Notes under the pieces: generated by a model | What the model was told of the DNA's origin: nothing | What the model saw: only the letters and a program-made list of their open reading frames with translations | The model's database searches: none | Shown: piece after piece, positions 25,374 to 33,444 of the stretch | How the letters are laid out: each line of letters begins with the position of its first letter | Position numbering within the stretch: position 1 is the first letter of the stretch | Assembly (NCBI RefSeq): GCF_001424565.1 | Contig: NZ_LMOL01000005.1 | Location: 259,820-323,819, forward strand | Length of the DNA: 64,000 nucleotides | Source: Arthrobacter sp. Leaf141 | Lineage (GTDB): Bacteria > Actinomycetota > Actinomycetes > Actinomycetales > Micrococcaceae | Direction of reading: 5' to 3' | Program-made: the position numbers and the translations under genes

Positions 25374-26095
25374 GCACACACGTGGCACCTGCCAAACTCC
25401 GCTCCCACGATGAGCTGAAGGCCCTCGCCGAAGCCGGCGCCGCCGAGCTGGGCTGGGACGCCCCCGCCCGGGACGTCATCGCCTGGGTGGAGCGGAACTT
25501 CGAGCTGCCCGCCGTGGCCGTAGCCTGCTCCATGGCCGACGCCGTCCTGCCGGCCCTCGTGGCCGACCAGCTTCCCGGCGTCGACGTCCTGTTCCTGGAG
25601 ACCGGCTACCACTTCCCGGAAACCTACGCCACGCGGGACGAGGTGGCCGCGAACCTCCGCGTCAACGTGGTGGACGTGCTGCCCGAGACCACCGTGGAGC
25701 AGCAGGACCGGCTGCTGGGCAAGGACCTGTTTGCCCGGGACGCCGCCCAGTGCTGCGCGCTGCGGAAGGTGGGCCCGCTGCGCCGCACCCTGTCCGGCTA
25801 CGAACTCTGGTTTACCGGAGTCCGCCGCGACGAGGCCCCCACCCGCACCAACACCCCGCTGGTGACCTGGGACGAGGCCAACGGCCTGGTCAAGGTCAAC
25901 CCGGTGGCGGCCTGGACCTTCGACCAACTGGTCCAGTACTCCGATGACAACCTCCTTCCCGTCAACCCACTGCTGTCGCAGGGCTACCCGTCCATTGGCT
26001 GCCAGCCCTGCACCCGGAAGGTGGCGCCGGGCGACGACCCCCGCGCCGGCCGCTGGGCAGGAACCGACAAGACAGAATGCGGACTTCACACATGA
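25370..26095 (+). CDS. cysH: APS reductase ([4Fe-4S] type)
   Basis: Reductase of 241 residues that turns adenylylsulfate into sulfite using thioredoxin. It has the cluster cysteines that define APS rather than PAPS reductases: C128-C129 (AQCC) and C211-x2-C214 (GCQPC). The C-terminal catalytic Cys237 lies in E-C-G-L-H. This agrees with the absence of an APS kinase (cysC) in the cluster. The PP-loop-like nucleotide site (ACSMADA, LETGYHFPETY) is also clear. The start GTG overlaps the sulfite reductase stop (GTGA), and the end overlaps cysD (ATGA), so the operon is tightly coupled. Confidence 0.93.
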   Translation: MSTHVAPAKLRSHDELKALAEAGAAELGWDAPARDVIAWVERNFELPAVAVACSMADAVLPALVADQLPGVDVLFLETGYHFPETYATRDEVAANLRVNVVDVLPETTVEQQDRLLGKDLFARDAAQCCALRKVGPLRRTLSGYELWFTGVRRDEAPTRTNTPLVTWDEANGLVKVNPVAAWTFDQLVQYSDDNLLPVNPLLSQGYPSIGCQPCTRKVAPGDDPRAGRWAGTDKTECGLHT

Positions 26096-27042
26096 GCACA
26101 CCCATCACAGCTGACGCCTACGCAGCAGATGCCGCCCCTTTGCAGTCGACCCGGCTGAGCAGCCTGGACACCCTCGAGTCCGAGGCCATCCACATCATCC
26201 GTGAAGTGGTGGCAGAGTTCGAGAAGCCCGCGCTGCTGTTCTCCGGCGGCAAGGACTCCGTGGTGATGCTGCACCTGGCCACCAAGGCGTTCTGGCCCGG
26301 CAAGGTACCGTTCCCCGTGCTGCACGTGGACACCGGGCACAACTTCCCTGAGGTCCTGGACTTCCGGGACCGCACCGTGGAGCGCCTGGGCCTGAAACTA
26401 GTGGTGGGCTCCGTGCAGGAATTCATCGACAGCGGCGAGCTCGCAGAGCGCGCCGACGGCACCCGCAACCCGCTGCAGACCGTCCCGCTGCTGGACGCGA
26501 TCCAGCGGAACAAGTTCGACGCCGTCTTCGGCGGCGGCCGCCGCGACGAGGACAAGGCCCGCGCCAAGGAACGGATCCTGAGCCTCCGCGACGAATTTGG
26601 CCAGTGGGACCCGCGCAACCAGCGCCCCGAACTGTGGAACCTCTACAACGGCCGCCACACCGTGGGCCAGCACGTCCGCGCGTTCCCCATCAGCAACTGG
26701 ACCGAGCTGGACATCTGGCGGTACATCGAGCGCGAGAACATCGAGCTGCCCGGCCTGTACTACGCCCACGAGCGTGAGGTTTTTGCCCGCGACGGCATGT
26801 GGCGCGCGGTGGGCGAGGTCAGCCAGCCGCTGCCCACCGAAAACGTCATCACCAAAACGGTCCGCTACCGCACCGTGGGCGACATGTCCTGCACAGGCGC
26901 CGTGGAATCCGACGCCTACACGGTGGCCGACGTGGTGGTGGAGGTTGCAGCCTCCACCCTGACCGAACGTGGCGCCACCCGCGCAGATGACCGCATCTCC
27001 GAGGCAGCCATGGAAGACCGCAAGAAGGACGGGTATTTCTAA
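26092..27042 (+). CDS. cysD: Sulfate adenylyltransferase subunit 2
   Basis: Catalytic subunit (316 residues) of the CysDN sulfate-activating complex, making APS from sulfate and ATP. The PP-loop S-G-G-K-D-S-V (51-57), H-V-D-T-G-H-N-F-P-E and G-G-R-R-D-E-D-K-A-R-A-K-E-R are characteristic, as is the C-terminal R-Y-R-T-V-G-D-M-S-C-T-G-A-V. I start at the ATG at 26092 that overlaps the cysH stop (ATGA); the in-frame start five codons earlier is less well placed. It ends with TAA exactly one codon before cysN. Confidence 0.95.
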   Translation: MSTPITADAYAADAAPLQSTRLSSLDTLESEAIHIIREVVAEFEKPALLFSGGKDSVVMLHLATKAFWPGKVPFPVLHVDTGHNFPEVLDFRDRTVERLGLKLVVGSVQEFIDSGELAERADGTRNPLQTVPLLDAIQRNKFDAVFGGGRRDEDKARAKERILSLRDEFGQWDPRNQRPELWNLYNGRHTVGQHVRAFPISNWTELDIWRYIERENIELPGLYYAHEREVFARDGMWRAVGEVSQPLPTENVITKTVRYRTVGDMSCTGAVESDAYTVADVVVEVAASTLTERGATRADDRISEAAMEDRKKDGYF

Positions 27043-28452
27043 ATGAGCACCGAAACTTCACTCCTGGCCGCCGAGCTGGAGACAGCCCTGCCCACCACTT
27101 TGTTCCGGTTCGCCACCGCAGGATCGGTCGACGACGGCAAGTCCACTTTGGTGGGCCGGCTCCTGCACGACTCCAAGGCGATCCTTGCCGACACGCTCGA
27201 CGCCGTGGCCCGCACCTCCGCGGACCGTGGCTTCGGCGGCGCCGCCGGCGGCATCGACCTGGCACTGCTCACCGACGGCCTGCGCGCCGAACGTGAGCAG
27301 GGCATCACCATCGACGTGGCCTACCGCTACTTCGCCACCGACCAGCGCAGCTTCATCCTGGCCGACTGCCCCGGGCACGTCCAGTACACCAAAAACACGG
27401 TGACGGGCGCGTCCACGGCGGATGCCGTCGTCGTCCTTATCGACGCCCGCAAGGGTGTGCTGGAGCAGACCCGCCGGCACCTTTCGGTGCTGCAGCTGCT
27501 GCGGGTGGCCCACGTGATTGTGGCCGTGAACAAGATTGACCTGGTGGACTTCAGCGAGTCCGTGTTCCGCGACATCGAAGCCGACGTGCAGAAAGTGGGC
27601 CGCGAGCTGGGCCTGGGCTCGGACGGGATCACCGACCTGCTGGTGGTTCCCGTGTCGGCCCTGGACGGCGACAACGTGGTGGAACGCTCGGCGCGGACCC
27701 CCTGGTACACCGGACCCGCCCTGCTGGAGGTCCTCGAAACCCTGCCGGCTGCCGACGAACTCGAAAGCCACCTGGAAAGCTTCCGCTTCCCGGTCCAGCT
27801 GGTGGTCCGGCCGCAGGGTGCGCTGGCTCCCGACGCCGTGGCCGCCGGGCTCGACGTGGAGGCCTACCGTGACTACCGCGCGTACGCCGGGCAGATCACC
27901 GAAGGCTCCGTCAAGGTGGGCGACCAGGTCTCCGTGCTCACGCCCGGCCAGGCCCCCCGCACCACCACGGTAGCGGGCATCGACTTTGCCGGCGCTGAAC
28001 TGACCGAGGCCGCAGCGCCGCAGTCGGTGGCCATCCGCCTGGCGGATGAGTTCGACGTGGCCCGCGGCGACACCATCGCCGCCGCAGGGACCGTCCGCGA
28101 AGCTTCCGCCGACCTCTATGCAGCGCTGTGCTGGCTTTCGCCCAAGCCGCTCCGCGAGGGCGCCAAGGTGCTGGTTAAGCACGGTACCCGTACCGTGCAG
28201 GCGCTGGTCCGGAACGTCAGCGGCAAGCTGGACCTGGCATCGTTCCAGCTCGAGGCCGCCTCAACGCTGGAGCTCAACGACATTGGCCACGCGCAGCTCC
28301 GGCTCGCAGCGCCGCTACCGCTGGAGAACTACCTGCACCACCGCCGGACCGGCGCGTTCCTGGTGATCGACCCCCTGGATGGCAACACCCTCGCCGCCGG
28401 CCTGGTCAAGGACCACCCGGGCGACCATGAGGACGAGCGCTACTCCATCTAA
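27043..28452 (+). CDS. cysN: Sulfate adenylyltransferase subunit 1 (GTPase)
   Basis: EF-Tu-like GTPase of 469 residues that drives APS formation by CysD. G1 is G-S-V-D-D-G-K-S-T (27-35), G3 is D-C-P-G-H (109-113) and G4 is N-K-I-D (164-167), followed by two beta-barrel domains. There is no C-terminal APS kinase domain: the length matches E. coli CysN rather than a CysNC fusion. That fits an APS-reductase route. It starts directly after the cysD stop. A large hairpin follows within seven bases and probably ends the operon. Confidence 0.95.
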   Translation: MSTETSLLAAELETALPTTLFRFATAGSVDDGKSTLVGRLLHDSKAILADTLDAVARTSADRGFGGAAGGIDLALLTDGLRAEREQGITIDVAYRYFATDQRSFILADCPGHVQYTKNTVTGASTADAVVVLIDARKGVLEQTRRHLSVLQLLRVAHVIVAVNKIDLVDFSESVFRDIEADVQKVGRELGLGSDGITDLLVVPVSALDGDNVVERSARTPWYTGPALLEVLETLPAADELESHLESFRFPVQLVVRPQGALAPDAVAAGLDVEAYRDYRAYAGQITEGSVKVGDQVSVLTPGQAPRTTTVAGIDFAGAELTEAAAPQSVAIRLADEFDVARGDTIAAAGTVREASADLYAALCWLSPKPLREGAKVLVKHGTRTVQALVRNVSGKLDLASFQLEAASTLELNDIGHAQLRLAAPLPLENYLHHRRTGAFLVIDPLDGNTLAAGLVKDHPGDHEDERYSI

Positions 28453-28458
28453 GCCGCC

Positions 28459-28526
28459 CGAAATCGCCGGAGCGCTGCGAAATCGCCGGAAATTTCCAGC
28501 GTGCCCGCAGCGCTCCGGCGATTTCG
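28459..28526. repeat. Perfect 21-bp inverted repeat after cysN
   Basis: Arms 28459-28479 and 28506-28526 are exact reverse complements. The 26-base loop holds a second direct copy of the first 13 arm bases (28478-28490) and the palindrome GGAAATTTCC. It separates the cys operon from ssuABC and abuts the ssuA regulatory region. Confidence 0.8.
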
Positions 28527-28612
28527 CGTTTCCGCATGAATGTGACGCCAGATGAACCCCCGTGACCCCCCGTTTCCGCGTCGTTGAACGGGTTTGGGTC
28601 ACTCCCTATGGT
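28527..28612 (+). promoter_or_regulatory. ssuA promoter with candidate sulfur-regulon sites
   Basis: TTGAAC (28584-28589), a 17-base spacer and TATGGT (28607-28612) make a strong promoter ending six bases before the ATG, so the transcript should be leaderless. Upstream are CGTTTCC at 28527-28533 and 28571-28577, TGTGACGC at 28541-28548 and a related GTGAC at 28562-28566. These motifs also occur upstream of sulfite reductase and cysG. Confidence 0.55.
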
Positions 28613-28618
28613 GAAACA

Positions 28619-29770
28619 ATGACTAGTTCCAAGCCCGGGATGACCCGCATCGTGGCAGGCGAAAGCGCTGCACCCCAGCGCAAGCGCGCGCTCGAAGCCG
28701 CCCTGGCCATCGGCCTGGTCCTGCTGATCGTGGTCGGGGCCGTGGTGTCGTCCACCGTCTCCCGCAACGCCAGCGCGGAAGCCGCCGAGCCCACACCCGC
28801 CGCCGAACTCAAACTCGGCTACTTCGGCAACGTCACGCACGCGCCGGCGCTGGTGGGCATCAAGCAGGGTTTCCTCGCCGAAGCCCTGGGCAACACCACG
28901 CTCAGCACCGAAACCTTCAACGCCGGGCCCGCCGCCATCGAGGCGCTGAACGCCGGCGCGATCGACGCCGCGTACATCGGCCCCAACCCGGCCATCAACT
29001 CCTTTGTGAAGAGCCAGGGCCAGTCCGTCAGGGTCATCGCCGGGGCGGCAGCGGGCGGCGCGCAGCTGGTGGTCAAACCGGAAATCAAAACCCCCGCCGA
29101 CCTCAAGGGCAAGACCCTCGCGTCCCCCCAGCTGGGCGGCACGCAGGACGTGGCGCTCCGGGCCTGGCTGGCAGGCAACGGCTACAAAACCAACGTGGAC
29201 GGCAGCGGCGACGTGGCCATCAACCCCACCGAAAACTCCCAGTCGCTGAAGCTTTTCCAGGACGGAAAGCTCGACGGCGCGTGGTTGCCGGAGCCGTGGG
29301 CCTCCCGCCTGGTGCTGACCGCCGGCGCCCAGGTTTTGGTGGATGAGAAGGATCTCTGGGACGGGGCGGAGACCGGCAAGCCCGGCGAATTCCCCACCAC
29401 CATCCTGATCGTCAACCAGAAGTTCGCCGCCGACCACCCGGACACCGTGTCGGCCCTCCTCCGCGGCCATGCCAGGTCCGTGGACTGGCTCAACACCGCC
29501 CCCACCGCCGACAAAGCCGCCGTCATCAACGCAGCCCTGCAGGAATCGGCCGGCGCGGCACTGCCTGAGGACGTCCTGGCCCGGTCCCTGGCCAACATCA
29601 CCTTCACCCTGGACCCGCTGGCCGGCAGCTACCCCCGGCTGCTGGCGGATGGCGTCACGGCGGGCACCACCAAGCAGGCCGACATCACCGGCCTGTTCGA
29701 CCTCCGCGCCCTCAACGGCGTCACGGAGTCCGCAGCGAAGATTTCCGCGGCCGGCCTCGGCCAGGACTGA
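28619..29770 (+). CDS. ssuA: Aliphatic sulfonate ABC transporter, substrate-binding protein
   Basis: Periplasmic-type binding protein of 383 residues (SsuA/TauA/NMT1-like). A membrane anchor/signal at about 25-48 (ALAIGLVLLIVVGAV) lacks a lipobox Cys, so it may be membrane-tethered. The core shows L-K-L-G-Y-F-G-N-V-T-H-A-P-A, A-Y-I-G-P-N-P-A-I-N and G-K-T-L-A-S-P-Q-L-G-G-T-Q-D, typical of sulfonate and related binders. The location between sulfate assimilation and siroheme genes favours sulfonates or another sulfur source; nitrate, taurine or pyrimidine precursors are possible in this family. The start is set by the leaderless promoter. Confidence 0.82.
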   Translation: MTSSKPGMTRIVAGESAAPQRKRALEAALAIGLVLLIVVGAVVSSTVSRNASAEAAEPTPAAELKLGYFGNVTHAPALVGIKQGFLAEALGNTTLSTETFNAGPAAIEALNAGAIDAAYIGPNPAINSFVKSQGQSVRVIAGAAAGGAQLVVKPEIKTPADLKGKTLASPQLGGTQDVALRAWLAGNGYKTNVDGSGDVAINPTENSQSLKLFQDGKLDGAWLPEPWASRLVLTAGAQVLVDEKDLWDGAETGKPGEFPTTILIVNQKFAADHPDTVSALLRGHARSVDWLNTAPTADKAAVINAALQESAGAALPEDVLARSLANITFTLDPLAGSYPRLLADGVTAGTTKQADITGLFDLRALNGVTESAAKISAAGLGQD

Positions 29771-29797
29771 CCACACCCCCTACCTAAGGACGGCACC

Positions 29798-30523
29798 ATG
29801 CCAGTCGTACTGGAACATCTGGGCAAACGCTTCGGCGACGGCGCCCCGGTGCTGGACGACGTCAACGCCACCATCGGCAAAGGCGAGTTTGTCGCCCTCC
29901 TCGGTGCGTCCGGCTGCGGCAAATCCACCCTGCTGAACATCATCGCGGGACTGGAAGCGCCGTCGTCGGGCGCCTTGGAAGTACCCAGCGACGGCGCCGC
30001 GTTTATGTTCCAGGACGCCGCCCTGTTCCCCTGGCTGACCGCCCGGGAAAACATCGAGCTGGCGCTGAAGCTGCGCGGCGTGGGCAAATCCGAGCGCCGC
30101 ATCAAGGCGCAGGAGCTCCTGGAACTGGTCCACCTGGGCACAGCCGGCGACAAGCGCCCGCACGAACTCTCCGGCGGCATGCGGCAGCGTGTGTCGCTGG
30201 CGCGTTCGCTCGCCCAGGACCGGCAGCTGCTGCTGATGGACGAGCCGTTCGCCGCCCTGGACGCCATCACGCGCGACCTGCTGCACGACGAGCTGGAGCG
30301 GATCTGGAAGGAAACCGGGCGCACCATCGTCTTTGTTACGCACAACGTCCGCGAGGCTGTACGGCTGGGCCAGCGGGTCCTGCTGCTGTCCTCACGCCCC
30401 GGCCGGGTGGTCCAGGAATGGGCCGTCACCGAGGAACACCACACCGATGCCGGACTCGCCGGCCAGCTGACCGGGGCCATCACGTCCCGGCTGCGGGAGG
30501 AGATCCGCCGCCATGCCAAGTAA
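29798..30523 (+). CDS. ssuB: Sulfonate ABC transporter, ATP-binding protein
   Basis: ATPase of 241 residues of the SsuB/TauB/NrtD group. Walker A G-A-S-G-C-G-K-S-T (36-44), Q-loop M-F-Q-D-A-A-L-F-P-W-L (family-typical FQ...LLPW), signature L-S-G-G-M-R-Q-R and Walker B L-L-L-M-D-E-P-F-A-A-L-D are intact. It energises uptake through SsuC. Its last eleven bases overlap the start of ssuC. Confidence 0.88.
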   Translation: MPVVLEHLGKRFGDGAPVLDDVNATIGKGEFVALLGASGCGKSTLLNIIAGLEAPSSGALEVPSDGAAFMFQDAALFPWLTARENIELALKLRGVGKSERRIKAQELLELVHLGTAGDKRPHELSGGMRQRVSLARSLAQDRQLLLMDEPFAALDAITRDLLHDELERIWKETGRTIVFVTHNVREAVRLGQRVLLLSSRPGRVVQEWAVTEEHHTDAGLAGQLTGAITSRLREEIRRHAK

Positions 30524-31466
30524 CCCCACGCCCCTCGCCGAGGCGCACCCGGACGCCCCCGATGAGGGCCACCGCTCCGTCCACGCCGCCCTGACCCGTT
30601 CGTCGTCCGGCCGGGAGGACCTGCGCGAGCTCGAAGCCGGCCTCGACTCCCTCCAGTCAGACGCCGACCGGAAGCACCGGATTGAGTGGAGCCGCATCCT
30701 GCTGCCCGTCGCCGCCCTGGTGGTGCTGGTGCTGATCTGGCAGTTTTACGTGTCCCTGGGCCTCAAGCGCCGCGACCTGGTGCCCGGCCCGCTGGACGTC
30801 CTGGGCCAGATCGGAGTCCTTTGGGGCGAGGGCAAACTGCAGGAGGCCGTGTGGACCTCGCTGCAGCGTGGCCTGGTGGGCTTCCTGATTTCGGTTGCCA
30901 TCGCCACGCCCATCGGCCTGTTGCTCGCCCAGGTGGCGCCCCTGCGCCGGGCGTTCGGACCGCTCATTTCCGGTCTGCAGGTGCTGCCGTCTGTGGCCTG
31001 GGTGCCGGCCGCTATCATCTGGTTCGGGCTGACTGACGCCACGGTGTACTTTGTGGTGTTTATGGGCGCCATCCCCTCCATCATCAACGGGCTCATCTCC
31101 GGCGTGGACCAGATCCCGCCGCAGTACCGCCGGGTGGGAACGGTGCTGGGCGCCTCGCGGCTGCAGATGGCGCTGCAGGTCATCCTGCCCGCCGCGCTGC
31201 CGGGTTACCTGGGCGGCCTGAAGCAGGGCTGGGCCTTCTCCTGGCGGTCCTTGATGGCGGCGGAAATCATCGCTGTGGGCGGCACCATTGGTTTCGGACT
31301 CGGTTCGTTGCTCGACCAGGGCCGCGTCCTGTCGGACATGACCATCGTGATGTCCGCCATCCTCCTGATCCTGGCCGTGGGCATCCTGATCGAACTGCTG
31401 GTGTTCGGGCCCATTGAGAAGCGGCTCCTGCGCAGCCGTGGGCTCCTGGCCGGCAGCACCCGCTAG
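30513..31466 (+). CDS. ssuC: Sulfonate ABC transporter, permease
   Basis: Permease of 317 residues with about six TM segments. The hydrophilic N-terminal extension (about 55 residues, acidic and Ser-rich) is longer than in E. coli SsuC. The EAA loop is A-S-R-L-Q-M-A-L-Q-V-I-L-P-A-A-L-P and is followed by G-W-A-F-S-W-R-S-L-M-A-A-E, a signature of the SsuC/TauC family. It overlaps ssuB by eleven bases, and a hairpin terminator follows. Confidence 0.88.
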   Translation: MPSNPTPLAEAHPDAPDEGHRSVHAALTRSSSGREDLRELEAGLDSLQSDADRKHRIEWSRILLPVAALVVLVLIWQFYVSLGLKRRDLVPGPLDVLGQIGVLWGEGKLQEAVWTSLQRGLVGFLISVAIATPIGLLLAQVAPLRRAFGPLISGLQVLPSVAWVPAAIIWFGLTDATVYFVVFMGAIPSIINGLISGVDQIPPQYRRVGTVLGASRLQMALQVILPAALPGYLGGLKQGWAFSWRSLMAAEIIAVGGTIGFGLGSLLDQGRVLSDMTIVMSAILLILAVGILIELLVFGPIEKRLLRSRGLLAGSTR

Positions 31467-31482
31467 CCCCCATCCAACCCGT

Positions 31483-31519
31483 GCAAAGCCCGACGGCCGG
31501 ACACGCCGCCGGGCTTTGC
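31483..31519. terminator. Hairpin terminator after ssuABC
   Basis: 15-base arms with one mismatch around a seven-base loop, followed by CGTTT, 17 bases after the ssuC stop. It probably ends the ssu transcript before the SRPBCC gene. Confidence 0.65.
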
Positions 31520-31544
31520 CGTTTAAGCGTGTAAGACTGGCTTG

Positions 31545-31991
31545 GTGACCGTCAGCTTCGTGTGCCGTACCGAATCCACCCTGCCGCCGGAGCGGCTGTT
31601 CGACCTGGCGCGGAGCATCGACCTGCATGTCGAATCGCAGCGCGGCTCAGCGGAGCGGGCCGTGGCCGGGGTGACGTCCGGGCTGATTGGCCTGGGCCAG
31701 CAGGTGACCTGGCGGGCGCGGCACTTCTGGATCCCGCTCACCATGACCAGCCGTGTCACCCGGCTGGACTTCCCGGAGAGCTTCACCGACGAACAGGTCC
31801 GGGGCCCCTTTGCGTCCTTCCGGCACGTCCACGGCTTCGAGGCCACACCCACGGGGAGTGTGATGACCGACTCGGTGGAATTCACCGCACCCCTCGGTGT
31901 GCTGGGCCGGCTGGCCGAAAAACTGGTGCTGGCCAGGTACCTGGAGCGGCTCATCGTGCGCCGCGGACGATACCTCGCCGGCCTCTCCTGA
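31545..31991 (+). CDS. SRPBCC (START-like) domain protein
   Basis: Small protein of 148 residues with the polyketide-cyclase/START-like fold. It has an N-terminal beta strand, a helix (P-P-E-R-L-F-D-L-A-R), R-F-like beta strands such as W-R-A-R-H-F-W-I-P-L, and a closing long C-terminal helix (L-A-R-Y-L-E-R-L-I-V-R-R). The family binds lipids or other hydrophobic ligands, with no catalytic motif to predict a substrate. GTG at 31545 is preferred; TTG one codon earlier is also in frame. There is no apparent link with the sulfur genes around it. Confidence 0.65.
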   Translation: MTVSFVCRTESTLPPERLFDLARSIDLHVESQRGSAERAVAGVTSGLIGLGQQVTWRARHFWIPLTMTSRVTRLDFPESFTDEQVRGPFASFRHVHGFEATPTGSVMTDSVEFTAPLGVLGRLAEKLVLARYLERLIVRRGRYLAGLS

Positions 31992-32003
31992 CCCGCGTCC
32001 CTA

Positions 32004-32076
32004 TGTGACGCAGCGTTACCTTACGTGAACTGGTGTTGCCCGGCCTTTGTAGGCGAATGTGACGCGGCCCTACCGT
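32004..32076 (+). promoter_or_regulatory. cysG promoter with candidate sulfur-regulon sites
   Basis: TTGTAG (32047-32052), an 18-base spacer and TACCGT (32071-32076) end six bases before the ATG at 32083, again leaderless. TGTGACGC occurs twice (32004-32011 and 32058-32065, the second inside the spacer), and CGTTACC (32014-32020) resembles CGTTTCC upstream of the sulfite reductase and ssuA genes. Confidence 0.5.
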
Positions 32077-32082
32077 TGAGCC

Positions 32083-33345
32083 ATGGCAATTCAGGACATT
32101 TACCCCACGGCGCTGCGGCTTCTGGGCCGCCCCGTGCTGGTGGTGGGCGGCGGACCCGTCGCTGCCCGGCGTGCCAAGGGGCTGCTGGATGCAGGCGCCC
32201 GCGTCACCGTTGTGGCCCCCGCTGCCTGCGCCGCCCTGCAGGAACTGGCCGACGCCGGCCTCCTGGCCTGGGTGCCGCGCCCCTACCTTTCCGCCGACGT
32301 GGACGGCGCCTGGTTCGTCCAGACCGCCACGGGCAACGCCGCCGTGGACGCGCAGGTTTCTGCCGACGCCGAAGCGCAGCGCATCTGGTGCGTGAACGCT
32401 TCCAACCATGAAACTTCCGCCGCGTGGACCCCAGCCGTCGCCGAGGTGGATGACGTCAAGATCGCCGTCAACGCCGGGGGAGACCCGCGCCGCGCCATGG
32501 CAGTCCGTGACGCCGTGGCCACCGCACTGGAAACCGGCGACCTGCCGCTGCGCCGCCGCCGCGCCCACCGGGGTTCCGTGGCGCTGGTTGGCGGCGGTCC
32601 CGGAGATGCCGGCCTGATCACCGTCCGTGGCCGCCGGCTGCTGGGCCAGGCCGACGTTGTGGTTGCCGACCGGCTGGGCCCCCGCGGCTTGCTGAAGGAA
32701 CTGGCACCCGATGTCCGCATCATCGAAGTGGGTAAGACCCCCGGCCACCACCCGGTGCCGCAGGCGGAGATCAACCGGATCCTTGCCGACGAAGCCCTGC
32801 AGGGTCACCGCGTGGTCCGGCTCAAAGGCGGGGACCCATATGTGCTGGGCCGCGGCGGCGAAGAAGCCGAGTACTGCCGTCAGCGCGGCGTCGAGGTGGA
32901 GGTGGTGTCCGGGGTGACCTCGGCCATCTCCGTCCCCGCCGCAGCAGGCATTCCCGTAACCCACCGCGGCCTGGCCAAAGGCTTCAGCGTGGTCACCGGC
33001 CATGAGGAACTTTCGGAAGTCCCCGCCCGCGCCGACCACACCATTGTGCTGCTGATGGGCGTGGCCCAGCTCCGCGAATCCGCGTCCGCCCTCCGCGGAG
33101 CAGGCCTGCCGGGGGACACCCCGGTTGGTATTGTTGAAAACGGCTACCTGCCGGACCAGCGCGTCACGATTGGCACCCTCGGTTCCATCGCCGACCAAGC
33201 GGAAGCGGCCGGCGTCGCCAATCCAGCAGTGATCGTCATCGGTGACGTGGTGCGCGTGAGCCCCTTCGCCCCGGCGCACTTCCGGACCGCTGACTACAGC
33301 ACCACCACCCCGAACCGTCCCCGTACCGCCCGAGTCACCACCTAG
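32083..33345 (+). CDS. cysG: Siroheme synthase (fused precorrin-2 dehydrogenase and uroporphyrinogen-III methyltransferase)
   Basis: Two-domain enzyme of 420 residues. The N-terminal domain (about 1-155) is an NAD-dependent precorrin-2 dehydrogenase: V-V-G-G-G-P-V-A-A-R-R and V-N-A-G-G-D-P-R-R-A. The C-terminal domain (about 165-405) is the SAM-dependent uroporphyrinogen-III methyltransferase: V-G-G-G-P-G-D-A-G-L-I-T, V-R-L-K-G-G-D-P-Y-V-L-G-R-G-G-E-E and S-G-V-T-S-A-I-S-V-P-A-A-A-G-I-P-V. It feeds siroheme to the sulfite reductase. The separate chelatase upstream suggests that iron insertion is done in trans, or redundantly. A very long hairpin follows. Confidence 0.92.
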   Translation: MAIQDIYPTALRLLGRPVLVVGGGPVAARRAKGLLDAGARVTVVAPAACAALQELADAGLLAWVPRPYLSADVDGAWFVQTATGNAAVDAQVSADAEAQRIWCVNASNHETSAAWTPAVAEVDDVKIAVNAGGDPRRAMAVRDAVATALETGDLPLRRRRAHRGSVALVGGGPGDAGLITVRGRRLLGQADVVVADRLGPRGLLKELAPDVRIIEVGKTPGHHPVPQAEINRILADEALQGHRVVRLKGGDPYVLGRGGEEAEYCRQRGVEVEVVSGVTSAISVPAAAGIPVTHRGLAKGFSVVTGHEELSEVPARADHTIVLLMGVAQLRESASALRGAGLPGDTPVGIVENGYLPDQRVTIGTLGSIADQAEAAGVANPAVIVIGDVVRVSPFAPAHFRTADYSTTTPNRPRTARVTT

Positions 33346-33352
33346 CCCCCCA

Positions 33353-33418
33353 CCCAACTGACTCGCAGTTGTTGTCGTTTTGAACGCTCAAAACGACAAC
33401 AACTGCGAGTCAGTTGGG
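33353..33418. repeat. Perfect 31-bp inverted repeat between cysG and fprA
   Basis: Arms 33353-33383 and 33388-33418 are exact reverse complements with a four-base loop. Inside each arm CAACTG...CAGTTG can form its own small hairpin. It begins eight bases after the cysG stop and ends 26 bases before the reductase start. Confidence 0.9.
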
Positions 33419-33444
33419 AAGGAACGAACAAAAGGAACACAGCC

